Of a stretch of 64,000 nt of DNA, positions 55,277 through 63,458 are shown in pieces. The notes beneath the pieces were generated by a model. That model was given only the letters and a program-made list of their open reading frames with translations, was not told the origin of the DNA and made no database searches. Each line of letters begins with the position of its first letter. Position 1 is the first letter of the stretch. Source of the stretch: an uncultured Sphingorhabdus sp. (GTDB taxonomy: Bacteria; Pseudomonadota; Alphaproteobacteria; Sphingomonadales; Sphingomonadaceae); assembly GCA_947492905.1 (NCBI GenBank), contig CANLOL010000001.1, forward strand, positions 186,001 through 250,000, written 5' to 3'. Both the position numbers and the translations under genes were made by a program.

Positions 55277-55767
55277 ACGGACAAAATATGAACGATGGGC
55301 CTCCAGAATATATCCAACCATTAAGAAAGCGTAGCCAAATTCACCGCTGGTTGTTTTTAATCAGCTTCATCTTTTTAGCTTTTGGTTTTTATATAACCAT
55401 GACAAATCAATCTATCAGTAGGCTAATTACTATATTTCTCGCTCTTTCACCGGCATTTTACGCTATGATTCGCAGTCCTTTTGCACGTAGTATTTATTTT
55501 GGAGTTATCGATGAAGATGATTATGACGAGTTTGAAATTAGATTCTTACATCGTTCGACCAAGATTGCTTATTGCTTCTTACTAATCACTATGATGGTCT
55601 TCAGCATATGGATGTGGATAGGCACATCAACATCAAATGTTGTTATTCCCAATACATCTGACCATTGGAAATTCATAATCTACGCTATTTCATTTATTGG
55701 TAGTATGTTACCTGTTGCAATCGCTGAATGGACCATTCCATTTCCACCAGAAGGTGACGAAGAATGA
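55273..55767 (+). CDS. Four-TM membrane protein, paralogue 3 of 3
   Basis: 164 residues, more diverged: RSIYFGVIDEDDYDEFEIRFLH and AEWTIPFPPEGDEE. Four membrane helices. ATG 55273 overlaps the previous stop by 4 bases, with AGGAG in the preceding PPEGD codons. The tail again has AAGGTG followed by ATGA leading into a remnant. Confidence 0.82.
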   Translation: MNGQNMNDGPPEYIQPLRKRSQIHRWLFLISFIFLAFGFYITMTNQSISRLITIFLALSPAFYAMIRSPFARSIYFGVIDEDDYDEFEIRFLHRSTKIAYCFLLITMMVFSIWMWIGTSTSNVVIPNTSDHWKFIIYAISFIGSMLPVAIAEWTIPFPPEGDEE

Positions 55768-55829
55768 ACGTACAAAATATATTTGTGGTATTACCTTACC
55801 AAGCTAATCCATATGGCGGTGAAAAATGA
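55764..55829 (+). pseudogene. Remnant of a fourth paralogue (21 codons)
   Basis: ATG 55764 overlaps the third paralogue's stop exactly as the earlier pairs do and opens with MNVQN, nearly identical to the start of paralogue 3 (ATGAACG-ACAAAATAT). The frame stops after 21 residues, ending GGEK. It overlaps the end of the hemolysin III gene. A decayed copy is the simplest reading. Confidence 0.5.
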
Positions 55830-56423
55830 TGCGCCGCCCAAAAAGCCAAAGAAATGCCAAGTCGCATAGCGATAAGCCATAGTTTTGCGCGTATAGAAAA
55901 ATGTCCCAATTGTATAAGATGCTCCGCCGCAGCAAATGGCTACAAGAGCAGCTTTCGGCAAATATTCGATAAAGTCTGGTAGCGCTATTAACCCCATCCA
56001 ACCCAATCCTAAATAGGACCATAAGGACCATTTGGGTTCGATCTGACTGCCGAAAATTTTATAGAGCAATGCGGGTATTGCAAGCGCCCAAACAGCGATC
56101 AATATATAGTGCGAATAATCTGTACCAATATAGATGAGCAGCGGCGTGAATGTCCCAGCGATGAAGGGATATATTGCGGCATGGTCAATACGGCGCAGCG
56201 GCACGCGCCAATCATGTTGCGGTAGAAAATGATAGGCCAAAGACGCCAAAAAAGAAATAGCCACACAGGGCAAATAAATCGCAACCGCAATCACAACCGA
56301 TGGAGATTGTATCGCCGAAATATTAAGCAAAAGCGCAATACCGCCAATGATAGTGGCGGCCAAACCGATTAAGTGGACGATAAAATCGGCGATACGATGT
56401 TTTTTAATGATGCTAGGATACAT
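55791..56423 (-). CDS. Hemolysin III family (PAQR/TrhA) membrane protein
   Basis: 210 residues (from ATG 56423; TTG 56441 also open). Seven membrane helices with the PAQR metal-site residues LAYHFLP, RIDHAAIY and ATWHFFG. Members include membrane-energetics and lipid-sensing proteins; haemolysis is not implied. It converges on the paralogue operon and overlaps its remnant. Confidence 0.88.
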   Translation of the reverse strand: MYPSIIKKHRIADFIVHLIGLAATIIGGIALLLNISAIQSPSVVIAVAIYLPCVAISFLASLAYHFLPQHDWRVPLRRIDHAAIYPFIAGTFTPLLIYIGTDYSHYILIAVWALAIPALLYKIFGSQIEPKWSLWSYLGLGWMGLIALPDFIEYLPKAALVAICCGGASYTIGTFFYTRKTMAYRYATWHFFGFLGGASFFTAIWISLVR

Positions 56424-56503
56424 TAAATATCCATGCTGCAATCAATTATAATATTCAACAGTCTTTAGCGTATTAGTCTATTGTTATTTTCAACGAAAAA
56501 ACA

Positions 56504-56914
56504 TTATGCCATTGTAAAACCATCCACCGGACGTTTTTCTCTATGTTTTGGATGATACATATCAAGATAAATAGATGTAGATTCTGGTTGAGCATTCTCA
56601 CAAACAACGCTGTAAATATCCATGATATTGCCAAATGGACTCAGTCCTGCGCTACCTTGGCGATGAAATTTTGGCGCATTACCATCGCTGCATCGTAATT
56701 TTGACAAATAGGCACGTTGGCCTTGTGGCATATTAACGCGAACTGGATTTTCAGCACTACCTAATGGGCTTTGATCAGCCTTTTCAATCGCTTTTTTCAA
56801 TTCTTTCTTTGACATTGATGGGCCAAATAAACCCCCAAAGTCTTGAGATATTGAAGCAGTTGGAACAGCCGCAACTAATAGTGCTGTGCAAATAACCTTA
56901 TTAATTTTAATCAT
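56504..56914 (-). CDS. Exported small hypothetical protein
   Basis: 136 residues with a signal peptide (cleavage near SISQ). The body has GSAENPVRVNMPQGQRAYLS, RCSDGNAPKF and GSAGLSPFGNIMDIYSVVC, a pattern recurring in sphingomonad secreted proteins; two Cys likely form a disulfide. Function unknown. Confidence 0.75.
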   Translation of the reverse strand: MIKINKVICTALLVAAVPTASISQDFGGLFGPSMSKKELKKAIEKADQSPLGSAENPVRVNMPQGQRAYLSKLRCSDGNAPKFHRQGSAGLSPFGNIMDIYSVVCENAQPESTSIYLDMYHPKHREKRPVDGFTMA

Positions 56915-57060
56915 ATTATACCCCCTTACTCCAAGTAATAAACCATAATATATTATGTATTACAACAAAATTGAAATGATTTAATATTTGGAATGATTAT
57001 TTTGGGTCTATAATTTCGTTATACTATCTCAGCAGCTTTTCTTTCTCTGATTCTGTTATG

Positions 57061-57387
57061 TTAGAAATTAATTGGTTCAAAAACAGCTAATCTATTATTT
57101 GACTGAAATCTCAATTGATGCGTGGCTCCATCATTACGTGATGCTTCGAGCCATATTGTAATTTTATCGTCATATTGGCAGAAATATCCTTTTCCAGGAT
57201 AAAATTTCCATTTTAAACCATCCTCACTGGTAAATGTTGAACTACTCTCTTTCTCGTCATAACATCTATCGTTAGAAGAAGTTGAGTCATGCAGTAAAAA
57301 TATAGCAGAGCCATTAACCACCCTTTGACTATCCCAGTAGATAATGGCGATGAATAGCAATGCCGCCAATATTTTAAGTCTCCTCAT
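57061..57387 (-). CDS. Small exported/anchored hypothetical protein
   Basis: 108 residues from ATG 57387, preceded by GGGAG six bases upstream; the longer frame to 57576 overlaps fumarase and is rejected. An N-terminal hydrophobic helix (LKILAALLFIAIIYW) and then a Ser/Asp-rich part with two Cys (DRCYDE, YFCQYD). Starts 10 bases after the fumarase stop and may be coupled. Not recognised. Confidence 0.65.
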   Translation of the reverse strand: MRRLKILAALLFIAIIYWDSQRVVNGSAIFLLHDSTSSNDRCYDEKESSSTFTSEDGLKWKFYPGKGYFCQYDDKITIWLEASRNDGATHQLRFQSNNRLAVFEPINF

Positions 57388-57397
57388 TCTTAGCTCC

Positions 57398-58912
57398 CTA
57401 TCCCAGCAGCTTTTCTTTCTTGATCTTTTCTTGCCATACAAGCGGCGCAAGATGATGGACGCTATCGCCATTGCTATCAACGGCAACGGTGACGGGCATA
57501 TCTTCAACCTCAAATTCGTAAATCGCTTCCATACCCAAATCTTCAAAGCCAACGACTTTGCTGCCTTTAATCGCACGGCTGACCAAATAAGCGCTTCCGC
57601 CCACTGCCATTAAATAAGCACTGCCATGTTTCTTAATCGCCTCAATCGCCATAGGGCCGCGCTCGGCCTTGCCCACCATAGCAAGCAGCCCCTCGTCCAG
57701 CATCATATCGGTAAATTTGTCCATGCGCGTAGCGGTCGTTGGACCAGCCGGCCCGACCACTTCTTCGCCAACAGGATCAACAGGGCCAACATAATAAATG
57801 ACGCGGTCTTTGAACTGCACGGGCAATTCTTCGCCTTTATCGAGCATATCCTTAATCCGTTTATGCGCAGCATCGCGCCCCGTCAGCATTTTACCATTAA
57901 GCAAAATTCGATCGCCATGTTTCCATGTCTTCACTTCGGCATCGTCTAGCTTATCCAGATAAACACGCTTAGCTTCTGATGATGGTTTCCACTGCACATC
58001 GGGCCATTCGGATAATTTGGGTTGCTCTAAATAGCTTGGCCCGCTGCCATCCAAATCAAAATGCGCATGGCGCGTTGCCGCGCAATTGGGAATCATCGCC
58101 ACAGGTTTGGATGCGGCATGGGTTGGATAATCCATGATTTTAACATCCAATATCGTTGATAGGCCGCCAAGCCCCTGCGCCCCAATACCCAGCGCATTGA
58201 CCTTATCGAACAATTCAATCCGCAATTCTTCTATATCGGTTTTTGCACCGCGCTGTTTCAGCTGCGCCATATCGATACTGCCCATCAGCGATTCTTTCGC
58301 CATTACCATCGCTTTTTCGGCAGTGCCGCCAATACCAATGCCCAGCATCCCCGGCGGGCACCAACCAGCGCCCATTTGCGGGATCATCTCTAATACCCAA
58401 TCAACAATATTATCGGATGGATTCATCATCTTAAATTTTGATTTATTCTCGCTGCCGCCGCCCTTGGCCGCGACATCGAAACGCACGCTTTTACCGGGAA
58501 CCATATCAATATGAATCACCGATGGCGTATTGTCTTTGGTGTTGCGGCGCGTAAATGCTGGATCGGCCAAAATGGAAGCCCGCAATTTATTCTCTGGGTG
58601 CAAATAGGCACGGCGCACACCTTCATCGACCACCTCTTGCAAACTCATATCCGATTCGAGCACGCAATCTTGGCCCCATTTCACAATCACGGTCACAATG
58701 CCTGTATCTTGGCAAATAGGGCGATGCCCCTCTGCGCACATGCGGCTGTTGGTCAAAATTTGCGCAATCGCATCTTTGGCGGCGGGGGATTGTTCCGCTT
58801 TATAGGCCTCCCCAAGCGCGCGAATATAATCCATCGGGTGATAATAGCTGATGAATTGCAGGCTATCCGCCACGCTCTCAATAACATCGGCTTCTTTAAT
58901 GATGGTCGGCAT
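57398..58912 (-). CDS. Fumarate hydratase class I (4Fe-4S)
   Basis: 504 residues. Interconverts fumarate and malate in the TCA cycle. Cluster Cys in PICQDTGIV, GAGWCPPGMLG and IPNCAATRH. ENKSKFKMMNP and GPTTATRMDKF are the usual other blocks. Single-chain class I form. Confidence 0.94.
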   Translation of the reverse strand: MPTIIKEADVIESVADSLQFISYYHPMDYIRALGEAYKAEQSPAAKDAIAQILTNSRMCAEGHRPICQDTGIVTVIVKWGQDCVLESDMSLQEVVDEGVRRAYLHPENKLRASILADPAFTRRNTKDNTPSVIHIDMVPGKSVRFDVAAKGGGSENKSKFKMMNPSDNIVDWVLEMIPQMGAGWCPPGMLGIGIGGTAEKAMVMAKESLMGSIDMAQLKQRGAKTDIEELRIELFDKVNALGIGAQGLGGLSTILDVKIMDYPTHAASKPVAMIPNCAATRHAHFDLDGSGPSYLEQPKLSEWPDVQWKPSSEAKRVYLDKLDDAEVKTWKHGDRILLNGKMLTGRDAAHKRIKDMLDKGEELPVQFKDRVIYYVGPVDPVGEEVVGPAGPTTATRMDKFTDMMLDEGLLAMVGKAERGPMAIEAIKKHGSAYLMAVGGSAYLVSRAIKGSKVVGFEDLGMEAIYEFEVEDMPVTVAVDSNGDSVHHLAPLVWQEKIKKEKLLG

Positions 58913-59071
58913 AATGTGCTCCGTTGTGCAGGATTAAATTTTAGGATTTTCATTCTGCAATAATTTGCAGACGAAAGCACGAATTATTGAACATAAATTC
59001 AGAATCATTTTCCAATAATTAATGTTAGCATTCAAAAAAGAATCACTAAGATTGGATTCTCAATGAAATTT

Positions 59072-59307
59072 TTGTGCATAACTTCGGGATAAAAAAAATC
59101 GGGAAAAATTGAGTTTTACCCTTGAAAAATGCTCTAACGCCAGAACATAGGCGAGTCCTTGCTTTAATCACTATTATGTAGTGCGATGAAGAGAATCGTA
59201 GATAAGACGAGTTGAGTCAGGTTTTTAGCGGAAAATCGCATTTACCCTCTTGCGTACGAGTCAAAATAAGCCACAATAGTTTTAGTTGGCCGAAGGGACA
59301 TACCCAG
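59072..59307. repeat. Long direct repeat upstream of nrdA, copy 1
   Basis: About 236 bases matching copy 2 at 59579-59816, offset 507. Opens with TTGTGCATAACTTCGGGATA and ends near GGCC-GA-GGG-CATACC. Highly similar in the first 40 and last 120 bases, diverged in the middle. Bounds are approximate. Confidence 0.8.
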
Positions 59308-59346
59308 TGGTTAATACTGTCGTTACCGAGTCCAACAGTCGGCAGT

Positions 59347-59431
59347 GGAGAAGAGAACAGCTGTGATCTGTCTCAAAAGGTATCAAGGCCCCTTCCAGAA
59401 GGGCCTAGATCTTGCAGCTAATCTCTTCTCC
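59347..59431. other. Long imperfect hairpin between the direct repeats
   Basis: Arms 59347-59363 (GGAGAAGAGAACAGCTG) and 59415-59431 pair at 15 of 17 positions; inside are a 5-bp GATCT/AGATC helix and a 6-bp AGGCCC/GGGCCT hairpin with a 9-base loop. No T-run follows, so not a terminator. A structured RNA or a DNA recombination/regulatory site. Confidence 0.55.
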
Positions 59432-59578
59432 ATCTTTATCGCAATTACGATATTCGTAATATGCACACATATAGGATTTATCCAATATGATTTTTCTCAA
59501 TTCATCGTTTTTATATATCGTTGTGTGATTTTTCACACTCGGTAAAAGCATCATCGTTATTCATCCACAGCCAAAAAA

Positions 59579-59816
59579 TTGTGCATAACTTCGGGATAAA
59601 AAAAATCGCAAAAAATTTTATTTACCCCTTGCAAAATGCCGCGCACTTAGAGCTTCCACGCGTCGCTTACCATTACGCCCTAAAGTGGTGCGGTGAAGCG
59701 AATCGTGCATAAGACGAGTCGAGTCCTATTTTTAGGGTTAATGTGCATTTACCCTCTTGCGTTAAATTTAAAATAAGCCACTATAGATAGCGGTTGGCCG
59801 ATGGGGGCATACCACA
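59579..59816. repeat. Long direct repeat upstream of nrdA, copy 2
   Basis: About 238 bases, same order of elements as copy 1: DnaA-box-like TGTGCATAA, an A-rich tract, TTTACCC, AATCG-ATAAGACGAGT-GAGTC, CATTTACCCTCTTGCGT, AAAATAAGCCAC and CATACC. It also has a near-DnaA-box CGTGCATAA at 59704-59712. Confidence 0.8.
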
Positions 59817-60072
59817 GATAGTATGGTTGATTTTTAACCGCAATTCCGCGGACACGCTCTTTTGCGCTAAATTAATTAGATTTAATGCTATTTTTTACCC
59901 CCTGCGATCAACTAAAAATGCTATGAGGGAAGTATTAAGCCCTGAGTCGAGTGAACAATTTTTGCGTATCAGCTTTATAAGCGGCTGACATTATACAGCA
60001 TTGCACCGACACATAGTATTACAGATGAGTGCATTCAGATGAGTGTAATACAGGCCAGTTTGGCTGGCACAT

Positions 60073-62091
60073 ATGAGAAATAATTTTGGGGCCGAGAATA
60101 TTATGGATTTTAGAGACACAGACCAAGGTACAATCGACATGTTGGATAACGATGTTACAGAAAAAGCAAATGCGAAAGAAGCTGTTGATGAATCCAAAGC
60201 AGCTGAATCCCAAAAAATTGATTCGCCCAACAGCGACAGCAAAACTGTAAACCCACAGCGTTTCAATGTTCAAAAAGACGATAGCCGTGATGATCTGCTA
60301 ACCGAATTTGGCAAAGAAACACTGACCGATCGTTATTTATTACCGGGTGAGAGCTATCAAGATTTATTCGCTCGCGTTGCCGATGCTTATGCGGATGATG
60401 CACAGCATGCACAGCGCCTTTATGATTATATTTCGAAACTATGGTTCATGCCCGCAACGCCCGTTCTTTCAAACGGCGGTACAGGACGCGGATTGCCCAT
60501 CTCATGCTATTTGAACAGCGTCGATGACAGCCTTGGCGGTATCGTCAACACATGGAATGAAAATGTATGGCTCGCATCGCGCGGCGGCGGCATTGGCACC
60601 TATTGGGGCAGCGTGCGCGGCATTGGCGAGCCTGTTGGTCTGAATGGCAAAACATCGGGTATCATCCCCTTTGTTCGCGTGATGGATTCGCTCACCCTCG
60701 CCATTTCACAAGGGTCATTGCGCCGTGGTAGCGCCGCTTGCTATCTCGACATTCATCACCCTGAGATTGAAGAATTTCTCGAAATTCGCAAACCATCGGG
60801 CGATTTCAACCGTAAAGCGCTTAACCTGCATCATGGCGTATTGCTATCCGATGAATTTATGGAAGCGGTGCGATCTGGCAGCGAATTTGATCTAAAATCA
60901 CCCAAAACCGGTGAAGTGCGCGGCCAAGTCGATGCACGTAGCCTGTTCCAGAAATTGGTAGAAACACGCCTAGCAACGGGCGAACCTTACATCATCTTCT
61001 CTGACACGGTGAACCGCAACATGCCAAAACATCACCGCGATGTTGGCCTGAAAGTTTCCACATCCAATCTATGCAGTGAAATCACCCTTCCCACTGGGTT
61101 CGACCATCTGGGCGAAGACCGTACCGCCGTATGCTGCCTATCCTCGCTCAATATTGAGAAATGGGATGAATGGAATGGCGAGAAACAATTTATCGAAGAT
61201 GTGATGCGGATGCTCGATAATGTTCTGCAAGACTTTATCGACCGCGCACCCGATGAGATGAAACGCGCGCGTTACAGCGCAATGCGCGAGCGCAGCGTTG
61301 GTCTTGGTGTGATGGGTTATCACAGCTTCCTCCAAGCGCGCGGCCTAGGTTTTGAAAGCGCGATGGCGAAAAGCTGGAATATGAAAATATTCAAACATAT
61401 CCGCGCGCAAGCCGATGAAGCATCGATGATGCTGGCCAAAGAGCGCGGCCCATGCCCCGATGCTGCTGACCAAGGCGCGATGGAGCGTTTCAGCTGTAAA
61501 ATGGCGATTGCGCCAACTGCATCTATTTCGATCATTTGCGGCGGTACTTCGGCCTGTATTGAGCCTGTGCCAGCCAATATTTACACACACAAAACCCTGT
61601 CGGGCAGCTTTATCGTTAAGAACCCGCATCTGGAAAAAATCCTGCGCGAGAAATCAAAAGACAGCAATAATGTATGGAATAGCATTCTTGAAAAAGGCGG
61701 CAGCGTACAGCATCTTGATTTCCTCTCGCCCGAGGAAAAAGACAGCTTCAAAACCAGCTTTGAAATTGACCAACGTTGGTTGATTGAATTGGCGGCAGAC
61801 CGTGCGCCCTATATTGACCAAGCGCAGAGCCTCAACCTATTTATCCCTGCGGATGTAGAGAAATGGGATCTATTGATGCTGCATTTCCGCGCATGGGAAC
61901 TTGGCGTGAAATCGCTATATTATCTGCGTTCTAAATCCATCCAACGCGCTGGATTCGCGGGCAGCGATGAAATGGGCGATGGCAGCGATAATGGCAGCGG
62001 TGTCGAAGGCGACAATACGCTCGACCCGAAAAAGGTTGAGCTAATGACCGCCGAAACCACCGATTATGATGAATGTTTATCGTGTCAATAG
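60073..62091 (+). CDS. nrdA: Ribonucleotide reductase class Ia, alpha subunit
   Basis: 672 residues (start ATG 60073; ATG 60103, MDFRDTDQ, is an alternative). Reduces ribonucleotides to dNTPs. Redox/active-site residues: ISCYLNSV, STSNLCSEI, APTASISIICGG and the C-terminal CLSC thiol pair. Shorter than E. coli NrdA (761): the N-terminal ATP-cone that senses dATP is absent and replaced by a ~70-residue charged leader. A small membrane-protein gene separates it from nrdB. Confidence 0.93.
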   Translation: MRNNFGAENIMDFRDTDQGTIDMLDNDVTEKANAKEAVDESKAAESQKIDSPNSDSKTVNPQRFNVQKDDSRDDLLTEFGKETLTDRYLLPGESYQDLFARVADAYADDAQHAQRLYDYISKLWFMPATPVLSNGGTGRGLPISCYLNSVDDSLGGIVNTWNENVWLASRGGGIGTYWGSVRGIGEPVGLNGKTSGIIPFVRVMDSLTLAISQGSLRRGSAACYLDIHHPEIEEFLEIRKPSGDFNRKALNLHHGVLLSDEFMEAVRSGSEFDLKSPKTGEVRGQVDARSLFQKLVETRLATGEPYIIFSDTVNRNMPKHHRDVGLKVSTSNLCSEITLPTGFDHLGEDRTAVCCLSSLNIEKWDEWNGEKQFIEDVMRMLDNVLQDFIDRAPDEMKRARYSAMRERSVGLGVMGYHSFLQARGLGFESAMAKSWNMKIFKHIRAQADEASMMLAKERGPCPDAADQGAMERFSCKMAIAPTASISIICGGTSACIEPVPANIYTHKTLSGSFIVKNPHLEKILREKSKDSNNVWNSILEKGGSVQHLDFLSPEEKDSFKTSFEIDQRWLIELAADRAPYIDQAQSLNLFIPADVEKWDLLMLHFRAWELGVKSLYYLRSKSIQRAGFAGSDEMGDGSDNGSGVEGDNTLDPKKVELMTAETTDYDECLSCQ

Positions 62092-62100
62092 AAGCAACCA

Positions 62101-62379
62101 ATGGTTCACTGGAGTGTTTACATCGGTTTAGTGATAATCTGGTTAACTCTTGGTTACTATGCAATCAGCATTATACGAACGCCATATGAAAAAAGATGGG
62201 ATAAATTTGTAAGTTATGACGGAAAAGATGAAAAACCAGATTTTGATTCATCAAAATGGTCGCACCGCATTAATGTTTGGTGGCTTAAATTTTGGTCTTA
62301 TTGGGTCTTAATTTTATTAACAATTGGCACTGTTATCACACTGTTATTAACGATTGGGGTTCTTAAACCCATCGAATAA
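62101..62379 (+). CDS. Two-TM small membrane protein between nrdA and nrdB
   Basis: 92 residues, not recognised. Membrane helices at about 5-25 and 64-88 flank a charged loop (YEKRWDKFVSYDGKDEKPD). Starts 9 bases after nrdA and ends 26 before nrdB, so it is probably cotranscribed. AT-richer than nrdA and nrdB by eye. No clear ribosome-binding site ahead of the ATG. Confidence 0.7.
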   Translation: MVHWSVYIGLVIIWLTLGYYAISIIRTPYEKRWDKFVSYDGKDEKPDFDSSKWSHRINVWWLKFWSYWVLILLTIGTVITLLLTIGVLKPIE

Positions 62380-62405
62380 GAAGAAGCGAAGAGGAAGAAG
62401 AAAAA

Positions 62406-63458
62406 ATGTCATTATTAGAAGCCCGTAAAACCTATAAACCATTTCAATATCCATGGGCCTATGACTTTTGGAAACGCCAACAGCAAATCCATTGGATGCC
62501 CGAAGAAGTTCCCTTGGGCGAAGATTGCCGCGATTGGGCGCAAAAGCTTACCGATCATGAACGCAACCTGCTGACGCAAATTTTCCGTTTCTTCACCCAA
62601 GCCGATGTTGAAGTGCAAGATTGCTATCATGACAAATATGGCCGCGTGTTCAAGCCGACCGAGGTCAAAATGATGCTCACCGCGTTTTCGAATATGGAAA
62701 CCGTGCATATCGCCGCTTATTCGCATTTGCTCGACACCATCGGCATGCCAGAGAGCGAATATTCAATGTTCCTCGAATATGATGCGATGCGCGACAAGCA
62801 TGATTATATGCAGCAATTTGGCGTCGATAATGACGAAGACATCGCCAAGACTTTGGCTATGTTCGGCGGCTTTACCGAAGGGCTACAGCTATTTGCCAGC
62901 TTTGCGATGCTGATGAATTTCCCGCGCTTCAACAAGATGAAGGGCATGGGGCAGATTGTGTCATGGTCTGTGCGTGATGAAAGCTTGCACTGCGAAGGCA
63001 TTATCAAAATGTTCCACACATTCTGTGCCGAGCGTGATTGCCTGACCAAATCTGTGCGCGAAGATATTATTGATTGCTGTCAAAAAACCGTGCGCCTCGA
63101 AGATGCCTTCATTGATCTGGCGTTCCAAGATGGCCCTGTGCATGGCATGACCGCGAAAGAGATTAAACGCTATATCCGCTATATCGCCGATTGGCGTTTG
63201 GGACAGCTTGGCTTCTCGCCCATTTATATGGTCGAAGATCACCCGCTGCCGTGGCTTGCTCCGCTGCTCAATGGTGTTGAACATGCGAACTTCTTTGAAG
63301 CGCGTGCGACCGAATATAGTAAGGGCGCGACCAAGGGCGAATGGAACAATGTTTGGGACAGCTTTGACCAGCGCAAAAAGAAAACGGCGAATGACATTGA
63401 GGCCGCTGCGCATGACGAAGATGGCGCCGATATGTTCGAGGGTGTTGCCGCTGAGTGA
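62406..63458 (+). CDS. nrdB: Ribonucleotide reductase class Ia, beta subunit
   Basis: 350 residues. Holds the diiron-tyrosyl radical: ETVHIAAYSHLL gives the iron-ligand His and the radical Tyr at the E. coli Y122 position; further ligands in FTEGLQLFASFA and RDESLHCEG. GAGGAAG precedes ATG 62406. No ATP-cone at either end. The stop overlaps the start of the next gene by one base (TGATG). Confidence 0.95.
   Translation: MSLLEARKTYKPFQYPWAYDFWKRQQQIHWMPEEVPLGEDCRDWAQKLTDHERNLLTQIFRFFTQADVEVQDCYHDKYGRVFKPTEVKMMLTAFSNMETVHIAAYSHLLDTIGMPESEYSMFLEYDAMRDKHDYMQQFGVDNDEDIAKTLAMFGGFTEGLQLFASFAMLMNFPRFNKMKGMGQIVSWSVRDESLHCEGIIKMFHTFCAERDCLTKSVREDIIDCCQKTVRLEDAFIDLAFQDGPVHGMTAKEIKRYIRYIADWRLGQLGFSPIYMVEDHPLPWLAPLLNGVEHANFFEARATEYSKGATKGEWNNVWDSFDQRKKKTANDIEAAAHDEDGADMFEGVAAE

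Larger units (their letters stand above)
58913..60072. other. 1.16-kb non-coding region upstream of nrdA
   Basis: No credible CDS. Holds two long direct repeats, DnaA-box-like sites TGTGCATAA at 59073-59081 and 59580-59588, five TTTACCC-type motifs (59115, 59241, 59621, 59748, 59894), twelve GANTC sites (59002-59948), an inverted repeat GTGTGA-TTTT-TCACAC (59523-59538) and a long hairpin. Probably a compound nrdA control region; a replication role is also possible. Confidence 0.65.

Noticed and set aside
57388-57576. Upstream extension of the small gene after fumarase
   Set aside because: Runs antiparallel in sense to nothing but within the fumarase 3' end in another frame; GGGAG supports ATG 57387.
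59101-59820. Short + strand frames inside the nrdA upstream repeats
   Set aside because: Not conserved between the two repeat copies and without ribosome-binding sites.
58990-60060. Chromosomal replication origin
   Set aside because: DnaA-box-like sites and GANTC exist, but no origin-type neighbours (hemE, parAB, gidA) are present; kept only as an alternative under the nrdA finding.
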